64,000 nucleotides of DNA. Origin: Cochliopodium minus (taxonomy: Eukaryota; Discosea; Himatismenida; Cochliopodiidae). The stretch's first letter is position 1; every line of letters starts with the position of its first letter. Positions 48,705 to 59,368 of this stretch are shown piece after piece. The position numbers and the translations under genes were made by a program. The stretch covers positions 297,996-361,995 of the forward strand of contig JAMYWO010000006.1 in assembly GCA_024220525.1 (NCBI GenBank), in the 5' to 3' direction. The notes beneath the pieces were generated by a model that was not told the DNA's origin, searched no databases, and was given only the letters and a program-made list of their open reading frames with translations.

Positions 48705-49804
48705 TTAATTTGGAAAAAGGGTAAAAATGGATTCTTGATGAATGCTTACAAAAGGAACAAGAGGACCTTTAATACCAGTAAAAGCAATTTTCCATTCACC
48801 TTTAACACAAAAACTGAGAGTGGCATTTCCATTTTCTCCAAACTCTACTTTCACTCCTTAAAAAAATATGATTAAAAAAGAGAAAATTTAATTGTAATAT
48901 TGTTTTATTTCTTATTTTTCTACCTAATTTACTTCCTTCTTCAATGACTGTATTTTTATTTTCTCTTTTAAACAAATTATTTGAAAAAATGTTGTTATTG
49001 CATTTGTTTCCAGAATTAACCAACAACCCAAAAGACAAGGGACTAGTGTAGCAACCTTTCCCAAAAATCTTCATTATAATATAAAAAAAAAAATTATTAT
49101 TATTTACCACCTGATGTGTCAGTTTTTGTTATTTCTTTTTAAAAAGAGATCAATATCTATTTAACTCATTTTTTTAAAAAAAATTGTTTCACCTCTCAAA
49201 GATTCATGGATAACTCCAACCAAACTTCCATCACAAGCTTTTTCTAATAATTTATCTCTTTTTCGATAATTTATTTCAAAAAGAAAAGAAAAGAAAAGAA
49301 AAAATTTTATCACAATCTCAAGAACCATACATGTGTTCCTTTTGTAAAATTTATTTTGGAAATCTTTCAAAAAGAAATAATTTTAACTTTAATTATTGTA
49401 ACCTTTATAAAAAATAATTTTTACTGCATTATACCTTTTTTTAATTTTAAAAAGAGTGGAATTAAAAAATATAAAAGAAAGGTGATAAATTAATTATACA
49501 TTGATCCACTTTTTCCTTTCAATGTTCTATTGTTATTTGAATAAGTGATGAATTCAGATGAATGTTCAAAATCATCAAAAGAAAAAAATGCGCAGATTGA
49601 ATTGAGATGTTTATCTGTTCTGATTATTTTGTAGAAGAGTTTACAACTTTTTTTCAGCGTGATCAGGGTTTTTCTTTCATCAAAATGGAAATTATTAAAA
49701 ATAACTTTCCAAATTACAGATGGAATTCCCATTATATTCTTTTGATCAATTGATGAGAGATCTATCTTTATCTCCTCTTCATCATCTTTAATATTGCACT
49801 TCAT
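48705..49804 (-). CDS. F-box/SPRY-like array gene, copy 13
   Basis: Starts MKCNIKDDEEEIKID, the shortest N-terminal extension. The F-box is GIPSVIWKVIFNNFHFDERKTLI. The 10-base exon is 49425-49434. All seven exons were joined by hand without a break: ISKINFTKGTHVWFLR, LVGVIHESLR, EITKTDTS, SPLSFGLLVNSGNKCNNN, VKVEFGENGNATLSF, and the end IFTLFPN-stop. This copy is the right edge of the array and a good reference for the exon plan. Confidence 0.82.
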
Positions 49805-50297
49805 TTTTTTATTTTCTTTTATATTCTTAAAAACTCAAAATGAATTTGAAGGAAAAATACTTCTTTCTCTATTGTTGAAGATTCAAGGTATTATTAGCTT
49901 TTCATTTTTTATTTTTTATAATCTGACACCGAGTATGTTTTGATATTCTAATTTTTCCACTCAATATAGATCTTTTTATCCTCCTTTTTTAAGTTCTCAA
50001 TACATCATCAAATTTGAATGTTATCCTTCTCCAAAAAAAAAATTTTGAAAAATAATAAAAGAAATAAAAAAGATTATTTCGTTCATTTCAAAATTAGATG
50101 TTGAATCTGTGGGAAGTTCATTTAGTGAAATTTAAAAAAAAAAATCAAATTTTATACATATTGATGATTAAGATACAATTTTGAACTATTATACTTACCC
50201 ACTTTAAAAAAATGAAGAAAAAAAATAGAGAAATAAAAAAAATAAAAATTCAAAAAAAAAAAATATATAAAAAAAAGCCAATAGACAGTTTGTCGAA
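49805..50297. other. Intergenic region between the array and secreted-protein genes
   Basis: About 490 AT-rich bases, divergently flanked (array copy 13 to the left, secreted gene to the right). It must contain two promoters. I see no coding stretch and no named motif. Confidence 0.6.
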
Positions 50298-51536
50298 ATG
50301 AAAATTTTCCTTTTAGCTATATTTCTTCTTCTTGCTGTTGCATATGCAGGAAATTATGAAAGATCAGAAAGAAGAGCAGTACTTGTATATTACTCTGATG
50401 ATAAATGCCGTCATCTCGAAGGGATTGCAGGAACATTCGTATCCAATGCACAAAAATCCATCCAAAGCTCAAATAGAGGAACATGCAGAGAACAATTGGC
50501 ATGTGTACACAATGATGCATCTGAAGATTGCCATGATGTAAGAAATTATGGTGCAAATGTACTTGTTACCTTCAATCTCAATAAAGAATCCTTCCTTGTC
50601 ACCAGAAATAATGGAGCACCTGCTAACCAAACCTATGATACTTGCTATGCCAGCACCACCTTTTCTGCATGCCACTATAAACTTGTTAGAGAACGTGAGG
50701 CTTTGAGAAGATTTGATGATGATGAATGTAAAGAAAAAATTTATCCTTTATAATCCTTATCTATTATCATTCGTATTTTAAATTTATAATTTTAAACAAC
50801 ATAGATTATATTCCCTTCTTATCTTCAATGAATTCAATTATTAATCAAAAATATTAATATGTATATGTTCAAATAACAAAAAAAAAAATTCCTTCAAAAG
50901 CAAATAAATTTTAAACTATTAGGGCGTCATCATGGAGAACAACATGGAAATGGACATTGGGATCACGATGATGAACATCATGGAAATAACTGGGATAACG
51001 ATCGTTATGACAATGACAATCACTGGGATCATGATGATGACAATCACGGACACGGAAGACCACACGGAAAGCCAGAACATGGAAAACCAGGACANNNNNN
51101 NNNNNNNNNNNNNNNNNNNNNNNNNNNNNNNNNNNNNNNNNNNNNNNNNNNNNNNNNNNNNNNNNNNNNNNNNNNNNNNNNNNNNNNNNNNNNNGGAAAA
51201 CCAGAACATGGAAGACCAGGTAACAGACCTGATTGGGATCGTGATGGAAAACCAGGAAGACCAGGACCAGGAGGAAAACCTGGATATGTTCAACCAGAAG
51301 AACATCACGAACATCATGGACATGGAAAACCAGAACATGGAAGACCAGGTAACAGACCTGATTGGGATCGTGATGGAAAACCAGACAGACCTGATTACAA
51401 ACCTGATTGGGCTGGTGAATGGGACCGTGATCGTGATGGTGATGATGATGATAAGAAGAGAGCTCTTGGAAAGACTGTTATTGCTGAAGAAGTTAAGGTT
51501 ACTGAACCTGTCACAACTGCTACTTCACAAAATTAA
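50298..51536 (+). CDS. Secreted protein: cysteine-containing N-domain plus His/Asp/Gly/Pro repeat tail
   Basis: Two exons: 50298-50727 and 50923-51536. The signal peptide is MKIFLLAIFLLLAVAYA. The N-terminal domain of about 125 residues has six or more cysteines (DDKCRHLEG, RGTCREQLACVH, DTCYASTTFSACHY). The join DDE-W leads into RHHGEQHGNGHWDHDDEHHG and then units of HGKPEHGRPGNRPDWDRDG, closing with KKRALGKTVIAEEVKV and stop. Unspliced, exon 1 would stop about seven codons later (KEKIYPL), which is the alternative. A 100-base run of N (51095-51194) interrupts the repeat, so true length is unknown. Histidine- and aspartate-rich tails often bind metal or form extracellular matrix or coat; that is inference. 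The N-domain is not recognised. Confidence 0.7.
51095..51194. other. 100-base assembly gap inside a coding repeat
   Basis: A run of exactly 100 N lies between repeated coding sequence, the usual placeholder for a gap of unknown size. Frame on each side is that of the secreted repeat protein. Confidence 0.9.
51195..51386 (+). repeat. In-frame coding repeat of the secreted protein
   Basis: A block of about 60 bases encoding GKPEHGRPGNRPDWDRDGKP occurs identically at 51195-51254 and again about 129 bases downstream (about 51324-51383). Shorter KPEHGKPG units lie before the gap. Identity at the DNA level implies recent expansion or homogenisation and explains why assembly failed here. Confidence 0.75.
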
Positions 51537-51870
51537 AAGATATTTTCCAATTCGAATTCTATTTTTTATTGAAAATAAATTTATTTGTTCATTAACTTTC
51601 TCTATTTATTTTATTTTGATTATTTTCCAAAAGAAATTACAAAAGAACTTAAAGGGAGTTATCCTGTAATTCATTTTTGAAGACAGGAATTCTCCTTTGT
51701 GTTTTATTTGAATCCATGAGATTAAAAAAAAAAAATTTTCTTTTTCCCAATCAAATTATGTGAATATAAGAAAAAGAAAGAGAATATTCAAAAAAGAGAA
51801 AGAAAAATGAATGATTTCAATTTTAAAATTTTAAATTCAAAAAAAAAAAAGAAAAGAAAATAAAGCCAAG

Positions 51871-53299
51871 ATGTGGAATAGATTTTATTTTTTATTTTTA
51901 TTGATTGTTGCTACAACAATGAGTCAACAAATTGGATGGACAATGCCTGGATATGATGCTCAATTCACAAGAAATGTTCCATACAGATTATTCAACAATA
52001 AGCCATATTTGATGAAGACTCTTCAAATTAGCACCCAATATCTTCATGATTTGATCGTAGATACTTCTGGAAATTTCTATATTCAAGCTAATCATTTTAT
52101 TCTTGTATATGATGAATCAATCAACCGTAACAATTTTTTCTCTGAAATTTTTTTAAATTTGAAATTCCAACAAAATTATAAATTAATTAAATGATTTATA
52201 AAGTGAAAGGAAATATCACTTTGGGTGGTTCTGAAACTCTAAACACCATACAATCAATATCAGTTGGGAAAACTTCATTGTATGTTGTTTACACCTCATT
52301 GAACCCAAATAACTTCAACCAAGCATACATTTTAGCTTCTGTAAACAAAAATACTTTCAAAACAGAATGGTCAAATTCTTTGGTGAATGGAACTGGAAGT
52401 GGATTCACTTCAAGCACTCAATTAATCTTTGATTCTGAAGAATCTCTTTACGTTTCTGTTTACATTGCCCAAGGTAAATGTCAACAAAGTGTTTTCAAGT
52501 TTAGAGGTTCCGATGGTGCTCTTTTTTGGAACAATACTTTGTCTGATGGTTCTTATTCTAATGATTTTCTGAGAAATTTAATTTTGAATACTCAAGGGAA
52601 CACTCTATACTCCTTTTACAAGTAAAAAAAAAAAAAATTTTTTTGTTTAAATTTTCTTAATTTTTTTTAATAAATTAGTGGAAATACTTTGGTTACTTTT
52701 AATACTCTTTCTGGAAAAGTCCAAAAAATTACTCTTGAAGAAAAATTTTCTTGTTTTCAATCAGGATTGACACTTCTCAAAGACACCCTCTACTTTGTCA
52801 ATAATACAAGTAAAATTTAGTTTTTAAATTTAATTTTTTTTAAAAAAAATTTAAAAAAATTTTTTTAAAGATTTGATTGGTGTTAATTCTTTAAACGGGA
52901 AAACAGTCCTACAAGTTAATCTAGGACAGACTTCTTATTACTTATCAGTGAGTAACAACAGTTTGATTGTTACAAGTCAAACAAAGATTACTTCAGTGGA
53001 TCCTTCATCTGGGAGAATAAGTTGGAGACAAAACACTGGACTTGGTCATCCAACTATAACTTCTGACTCTATTGCAATCTCAGGTGGAAATGCTTACTTA
53101 ATTAATAACGGAGGAAGTAAAAAAAAGTTTAACTTAAAGTTAAAAAAAAATCAGTTTTTAATTTCAAAAATTCATTTTTTCAAAAGATTCAATTTGGCAG
53201 TTCAACATCCCCAATGCTTTTACTAGAGTTTACAAAGACAAGGCTTTTGTTGTTTGCTCAAACTCTAATTTCATCTGCTCATTTTATTCCACTCAATAA
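51871..53299 (+). CDS. Secreted beta-propeller-like (PQQ-repeat-like) glycoprotein
   Basis: At least five exons follow a signal peptide (MWNRFYFLFLLIVATTMSQQ). Repeats have strand-turn-strand sequences such as LIVDTSGNFYIQANHFILVYD, FKFRGSDGALFWNNTL, FYSGNTLVTFNTLSGKVQ, NLIGVNSLNGKTVLQVNLG and ITSVDPSSGRISWRQNTG. The GxxxA/S/VxxxDxxxGxxxW pattern is the PQQ-binding-like propeller repeat. Many N-x-S/T sites are present. Introns near 52125-52206, 52623-52679, 52812-52869 and 53117-53187 are all under 100 bases. The last exon ends VVCSNSNFICSFYSTQ. In eukaryotes such secreted propellers are commonly binding proteins rather than dehydrogenases. It is adjacent to another secreted-protein gene in the same direction. 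Confidence 0.68.
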
Positions 53300-53403
53300 A
53301 TAAAAAATAAATAAACATATCATTTTCCTCGAAAAAACCATTTATTTTGAAAATAATATTTTTATTTTTTTATAAAAATTATTTTTTAATTATTTTTTTA
53401 TAT

Positions 53404-56029
53404 TCATAATTTTGAATTGAATTTGTTGGAAGAATAAATAAAAGAAGATTGTAATTTCAACAAATCCTCAGAAAAAGGTTTGAGTTCATTTGTTAGATGA
53501 GAAAGAAATCTATCTAAAGAAACAGATTTAGAAGAATCAAAATACTTTTTCTCAATCAAAAAAGGGCAAAAGTGAATCAGTTCAGAAATCACAAAAAAGT
53601 TTTTCAAATTATTCAGAATAGAGTTTGGAGGGACAACAAGATTGTCTCTTTTAATCTTTTTTTCGAATTGGACAACAAACCACTTTACAAGATAAGCTCT
53701 CGATAAGTTTTGACAAAATGATTCTTTATGAAAATAAAAATATAAAAATAAATAAAAAATATAAAAATAAAATAAAAATAATTAATAAAAATAAAAAATA
53801 GATTTTAAAAATTAAAAAAAAAATAATTTTGGAAGAAAAATATAAAATAGATTTTAAAAATAAAATTAAAAAAAAAAATAAATAAAAATAAAAAAATAAA
53901 TAAAAATAAATAATTGAAAATTAATAAAAATAAAATGTTGCTTTTTACCACAATTTCTCCAACATTCATCTAAACCAAGTTTTTCTTCGTTTAAAGAAAA
54001 ATAGTTCAAAATATAAGAAATGTTCTTCAAAATGAAGAACTTGAGGGAGTAAAGTTGAAAAGAAGAGGAGGAAAGAAAAGAGAAGGAACTGTTACGAATA
54101 GAAACAGGGTTGCATTGCACAAAATTGATGTGAAGCTGCTCTTTGAGGAACTTTAAAGATCCGCCCAAACCATTATACTTCCTTTGATATTTCTCAATGA
54201 TAGATTTGGACAATAAAAGATAAGGGAAATGAATGTCAGAAAAAAAAGATCCGTTGATTAAATGTATTCTTTGTAATCCCCTTTCTATTTTTTCTTTTAA
54301 ATTTATTTTGTCTTTAATTTGGCTGAAAATAGTGCTTTTTCCTGTCTTTAAAGAATCGGAGAGGAACGTTCTTAGACTTTCGGCGATGTTGATGTAGTGG
54401 GTCGTTTTTTTGGAGGAGATTTTTACTTTTTCTTCCGGAGAGGAGGTGGAGGTTGTGGAGGTGAGTCTTTTGAAAAGATTGATGAAGAAGTCTGAGCAAA
54501 AAGAAAACAAAATTGATATCGAACTCATTTTAAGCAGGTGAAAATGCAAAGACGATGTTAATTCTTTTTAATTTATTTTGATTTTTATTTTTTCATTTAA
54601 CAATTTTTTTTTTTGATTTTATTTTTATTTTTAATATTTATCATTATTTTTTTTTTTGAATTTTAATTTCATTTTTTTTTATAATTTTTTTTTTCTATTT
54701 TTTATTATTTATTTTTACCTACATTTTGATTGATTACATAATGAAATATTTTGAGAGAAAAGGATCTGATGGCAAACAATGAAAAGACTTTGGAAAGAGA
54801 AAAAAAGTTTTCCATTTTTTCAAAACGTTCACTGTGAGAAAGTGATGTGCACTCTTCATTCTCGAAAGAGAGATTACCTTCCCTTCCCACATCTGCATAT
54901 TTATTCAACAAGTTCTTTCTTGGGATTCTCACGTTGTGAAATCTTATCCAAGAATTTATTCCGCTATATTTTTCTTTATTTTCTAATCGGAGAATTTGTA
55001 TACCTGGGTATAGATGGTCCGACTCTTTGTCTATTTTTTTTTTAAAAAAAAATTATTTTAAAAAAATAACAAATTTTTATTTTTTTGTGAATAATTAATA
55101 TAAAGTTTTTAATAAAAATTTTTTCATGTAGTTTTTGATGTAAGAAATTTTTGTTAATAACTGGATCATTAAAAGTTATAAAAATGATGTTTTTAAAAAA
55201 ATTTATTGAAAAAATAATTTACTTTAATTTTTTTGTTAATAAGTAGATCATTAAGTAATAAAAATGATTTTTTTTTTAAAAAAAAAATTTTTTTTTTTGA
55301 TTAAATATTTCAATTAATCATTAAACAAAAAATAAAAAAATTGTCACCTCTTAGCATGACGAAAAAAGGATGAATTCCGTTCTCTTTTTCATTGATGATC
55401 AATTTGGCAAAAATTATACAACAGTTTGCTCCAGGATTACCAATCCACTTTACAGAAGACAAGTTGGGAGAATCTATTATGAACTGCTCAGACGAAATTT
55501 CATAAGTGGATGTCGTTTGTATTTCTTCTGATGAATTCTCCATGATGGAAACTCCTCCCCTTAATATTCCTCTTTTTACATCTTCCAGAATTATTTTGTG
55601 TCTTTCTCCGCTCAAATTTATCAAAGAATATGCAAACTGATTTAAAAAGGATTAATATTAAAAATAAATATTTTTTTTTTGAAAGCTATAATCATTTTCC
55701 ATTTTGTTTTCTATACCATTAAATAATTGAGATGGAACATTTCTCCTAGTTCATTGTCCTTCATATAGAGATTTTCCAAGATGGTTATGATTTTTTTGGG
55801 ATCCTCTTTTATATTCATGGGATCTATCCCCATTGATTTGTTTAATATGGAGAATAATTCGTTTTGATCGTTGAATTTTCCTCCTTCCATTATTTTATAT
55901 TCTATATTCTGCTTAATAATTTTATATGTGAGCAAAGAATTTGATTATTTGTACCTTTTGTATTGATACATTGTTCGAAAAAAGACAAATATCTTCTATC
56001 ATTTTAAGTTGGTCAACTGATTCAATCAT
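53404..56029 (-). CDS. Acyl-CoA oxidase-like protein (peroxisomal beta-oxidation family)
   Basis: Exons run from the ATG at 56027-56029 (MIESVDQLKMIEDI) through about 55926-55713, 55645-55345, 55032-54718, 54565-53949 and 53728-53404. Motifs in order: TTSTYEISSEQFIIDSPN, VKWIGNPGANCCIIFAKLI, GIHPFFVMLRDKESDHLYPGI, INSWIRFHNVRIPRKNLLNK, and near the end LDECWRNCGESFCQNLSRAY. These match acyl-CoA oxidases (tP....KWW.G..G..........L, H.F....RD......PGI, .F..VRIPR.NLL, and the C-terminal helical domain). These are FAD enzymes making trans-2-enoyl-CoA and H2O2. Length about 630 residues. The C-terminus SNKFNSKL resembles a peroxisomal targeting tripeptide (-SKL), which fits well. The usual N-terminal helical domain seems short and divergent. 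Confidence 0.82.
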
Positions 56030-56559
56030 TTTTTTTTATTATTTGGGAAAATTGGATGAAATCACTGATATCATTAAAAATGGATCATATTGTTGAAATG
56101 CATTCCAAGATAATCTCAAATATATCCTCAATATGCTCTAATTCATATTTCTTGATTTACATCAAAAAAAACATCAATAGATTCTTTATTGATCAAGCAA
56201 AGAACCTTTTATTGGGAATATGATAGTACAATTTGATAATCAGACTCAGATATAAACCAATAAATTTTTAGTATGATTTGAAAAAAATATAAAAGAAAGT
56301 TAATCAGATAAACCTTCTAATTTTGTAATCATAAATCCTTCCATTGGGAGAATCATTCAGATTAGCTTCGTTTTCATCATTTAAAAAAAAAAAAATCTGG
56401 AAAAAGGATTTTGAAGAAAGATTAACCCAAAGAAGAATTCCTCCCATTCATTAAAGATAAATCCATATAAACAAAAGTTTCTTCACTAAACAATTTGAGT
56501 CATCTTTTATTCATTTAATCCAAATTTTTTTTTTTTATTGAATTTTTATAAATTAAAAA
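56030..56559. other. Divergent intergenic region
   Basis: About 530 AT-rich bases between the starts of the acyl-CoA oxidase (-) and the methyltransferase (+), so it holds two promoters. No open frame of interest and no named motif. Confidence 0.6.
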
Positions 56560-58192
56560 ATGACTGAGAAATTGAAAGAGAAACCACACAATAGTCTTTT
56601 GAATGGTTTGGTGTTAATAGTAGTATTTATAGCCATAATCATATATTACCTGCATTCAAGAGAAATAATGGAATTCAGCCTCAATAAAAAGAATACAAGG
56701 TATTTGGAATGGTCAGATCATTATATGGTGGATAACAAGTATCTAGATTTGATATCAGATGAATATTTCACCATTAATCCTCAAAGAGAGGAAGTGATCT
56801 ACAATAATTCAATAGTATTTGTGACAAGCTTTATATCACAGAATAGAATGCACAGAGCATTATATTTTCACAATGATCCAACAGGAGGCCATGGTTTTAT
56901 AAGTGTAAAATGAAAAAAAAATAAAAAAAATTTTATAAAATCGAAATTTCATCAAATAACTTAGTGTGAGGATGATTTTTGTGATATTTTAAACAAAAAA
57001 TACATTTCCTTTTTATACATACAATCCATGTTGGTCTCGATGTCCTACAGCCCAAACGATGATTGCGATAAAGAATCAAGATCATTGGTCATTGGTTTAG
57101 GAGGAGTAAAAAAAAAAATGTTAATAATACTAAAACTAAAACTTTAACTTAAGGGAACAATACGTAAAAAAATTAATTAAAAAAGTTTAATAGATTTTTT
57201 AATTTGGACTTTGTTAATAAAGCAATTTGGCTACAAGAAGTATATCCCAATATGGAGATAGATATAGTAGAAATTTTTCCTGAAGTGGTGGAAGCTACAA
57301 CAAAATATATGGGCTTTAAAAAAGGAAAAAGAACCAAGATGTTTGTCGAAGGTGAAAAAAATAACTTTTTTAAAAAAATAACGAAAAATTATTTTTAAAA
57401 ATTAAAAAATTAAAAAAAATACTTATAATAATGAATATTTTACCAAATAAAAAAAAAAAAATTTTAAAAGATGGTTTTGATTATGTAATGAGACTTTCCC
57501 CAGAATCGAAATATGATTTTATTTTTCAAGATGCATACCTCGATACTCAGATTCCAAACCAAATGTTCTCCAAAATGTTCATGACCAAACTGAAATCTCA
57601 TTTGAGTATCGGAGGAGTTTTAATTACGAATATCTGCATTCAAGATTATGATGACGAAGATCTTTATAACATTTTAGAAATTCTCTCCAGTGAATTCGAC
57701 AACTTATTTATGATTGATTCTACTTATTCCAATAAAATTCTTATTTCTTTTGATGGGGAAAATAAAGGTGAAAAAAAAAAAAATTTATTATTTTATTTTT
57801 ATTTTTTATTTTTTTATTAAAAAAAATAGAAATAGTTTCTCCTGATGATCTTTTCCTTAAAAGAGAGAAACTACATAACAAATTTCAAAATATTTGGCCA
57901 TTTGGAAGAGGTATAGGTTATCAATATAATTTGCTAAACTCAAGGTGAAAAAAAAATTTTAAAGTTTAAATTTATTAAATTTTAAATTTAAAATGTTTGA
58001 TAAATTTATTTTATTTTTAAATTTAAAATTTATTTAATTTTTTTTAGCATGGATTTTCTCACTACATTGACCACTGATCATCATTATTATTCGATCGTTC
58101 ATTATTGTCTCCAAGAAACTCGCGTGAGTGAATTGAGTGATTACGATTGCTCCTTTGTAGATAAATTAAGTTATCCTATCCTTTTGTCGTAA
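56560..58192 (+). CDS. Membrane-anchored spermidine-synthase-like methyltransferase fold protein
   Basis: MTEKLKEKPHNSLLNG is followed by one membrane helix (LVLIVVFIAIIIYYL), then HRALYFHNDPTG and, after exon joins, SLVIGLGG (the glycine-rich SAM/dcSAM loop), NMEIDIVEIFPEVVEATTKY (acidic residue after strand 2), EDGFDYVMRLSPESKYDFI-FQDAY and GGVLITNIC. This order is that of class I methyltransferases of the spermidine synthase/METTL13 group. Exons extend to SYPILLS-stop at 58192. Between GLGG and FFNLDFVNKAIW a 10-base exon (GGAACAATAC) would restore the third glycine (GLGGGTI), but the frame then needs one more T in a six-T run. Either the assembly is one base short or splicing differs. Substrate unknown; catalytic loop side chains not verifiable. 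Confidence 0.68.
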
Positions 58193-58258
58193 TAAATAAT
58201 TTAAAATAATTTAAAAAACAATTTTATTTTTTTGAACATTTAATTTAAAAAAAAAAAA

Positions 58259-59335
58259 ATGAGATCATCACAATATGAAACATATAGAAGAGTATTTTCT
58301 CCTCCAATGTAAATTATTTAAAAAATTAAATCTTCAAATATCATTTTGTTCCCCTTTAAAGATTTATGGAAGGTATACATTCTCCAAGAGAGCAATAATT
58401 CTTCCAAATATACCTAAAATTGAATATTAATTCAAATAGTTCCCAATAATTTCAGGACGATAATTGATGATAAAGTTTATGGAAGGTAATTCATTTTTGA
58501 TGTTTCTTTTTTTTTTTTTTTCAAAATTTTTTTTCTTTGGAAAATTCTTCTTAAAAGTTCTCTTCCATCAGAAAAACATCAAATAGAAGTCTAAAAAAAA
58601 TATTTTTTTCCTTTAATCTTATCTATTTTTATTTTCAAAAAAAAAAAAAAAAGAACTTTGAAAAAAAATTTAATGTTGGTAAATCTTTAAATATAAAAAA
58701 TAAACTCATTTTCCTTTTTTTAATTATCCATTAAAAAGGTGTTGTATTTCATTTTGTTGAAGAAAAATATGCACCTCCATTGGAATTCTTTCAAGATACA
58801 AATGTTAAATCCATAGTGATTCCATGGAGAGGTAAAAATTTTAAAATGATGCTTGTTTTTTTTTATTTAATAATTTTATTTAAAAAAAAGACATGTCAAT
58901 TCCTGAATTGAAGGACGTTATATTTTTTGTTGAAACTGCAAAAAAAGTGATTGATGAAGAAAAAAAGAGCATTCTGTGTCACTGTTTTGCAGGTTGAAAA
59001 TAATTTCACAAACATCATCATAATTTTGATTTTAATTTGATTTTAGGAATTGGAAGGTAAAATAATTAAAAATTAAATATGAATATTAATTTATTATTTT
59101 TTACAGGACCGGAACTGGTAATCAATATTTATATCTTTAATTTTTATTAATTTTATTAAAATCTTAAAAAGGGCTAGCTTGTTTTTTGATTTATTACCAA
59201 AAAATGCTTCCTAAAGATGCAATTCTGAAAGTCAGAGAAACTAATTCTAGATCAGTGGAAACCCAAGAGCAGATTAAATTTGTTTATGAATTTTATAACC
59301 ATATCTACCCAAACGAACCAAAACAAATAATTTGA
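58259..59335 (+). CDS. Dual-specificity/PTP-type protein phosphatase
   Basis: Start at 58259 (MRSSQYETYRRVF). Exons joined in frame give GVVFHFVEEKYAPP, IVIPWRDMSIPELKD (the aspartate is a likely general acid), KKSILCHCFAGIGRTGTG (the HCx5R active site with catalytic Cys and Arg) and LACFLIYYQKMLPKD; the end is KQII-stop. HCFAGIGRTG with a following helix is that of CDC14/PTPDC1/KAP-type phosphatases. The active-site loop is spread over four exons: ...CFAG, 59047-59056 (10 bases), 59107-59117 (11 bases), and the exon from 59172. In the 5' part, an 11-base stretch near 58363 resembles the end of the next exon and may be an unused or alternative exon. About 170 residues, little beyond the catalytic domain; cytosolic. 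Confidence 0.8.
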
Positions 59336-59368
59336 AAAATAATAATTATTAAATTTTTTATTAATTCT

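Larger units (their letters stand above)
30274..49804 (-). repeat. Tandem array of 13 F-box/SPRY-like genes with a shared seven-exon plan
   Basis: Thirteen copies lie head to tail on the minus strand. Each has: exon 1, a variable N-terminus, then DLSSIDQKNIMGIPSVIWK (F-box), SCKLFYKIIRTD and FFSFDDFENS; exon 2, 10 bases encoding (x)FNA/V or LNA; exon 3, VSKTKLTTGTYVWFIR; exon 4, DK...GVIHESLR; exon 5, about 12-24 bases; exon 6, SPLSFGLLVNSGNKCNN and a GSKLG tail; exon 7, VKVEFGENGKATLSF, AFTDIDGPLVP and LLPN-stop. Exons 3-7 fit a SPRY/B30.2-like sandwich. F-box proteins recruit substrates to SCF ubiquitin ligases through such C-terminal domains. The array is broken by two plus-strand genes (38.5-39.9 kb) and a foreign-looking insert (42.8-43.4 kb). 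Domain names are by eye; the repeated plan is directly visible. Confidence 0.88.

Noticed and set aside
50932-51535. Methionine/isoleucine-rich frame across the gap
   Set aside because: It is a shifted reading of the HGKPEHGRPG repeat; the His/Pro frame joins exon 1 in phase and ends at a natural stop.
58363-58373. 11-base candidate exon ATTTATGGAAG in the phosphatase gene
   Set aside because: Including it makes the next exon hit a stop; direct joining of the flanking exons keeps frame. It may be a small local duplication.
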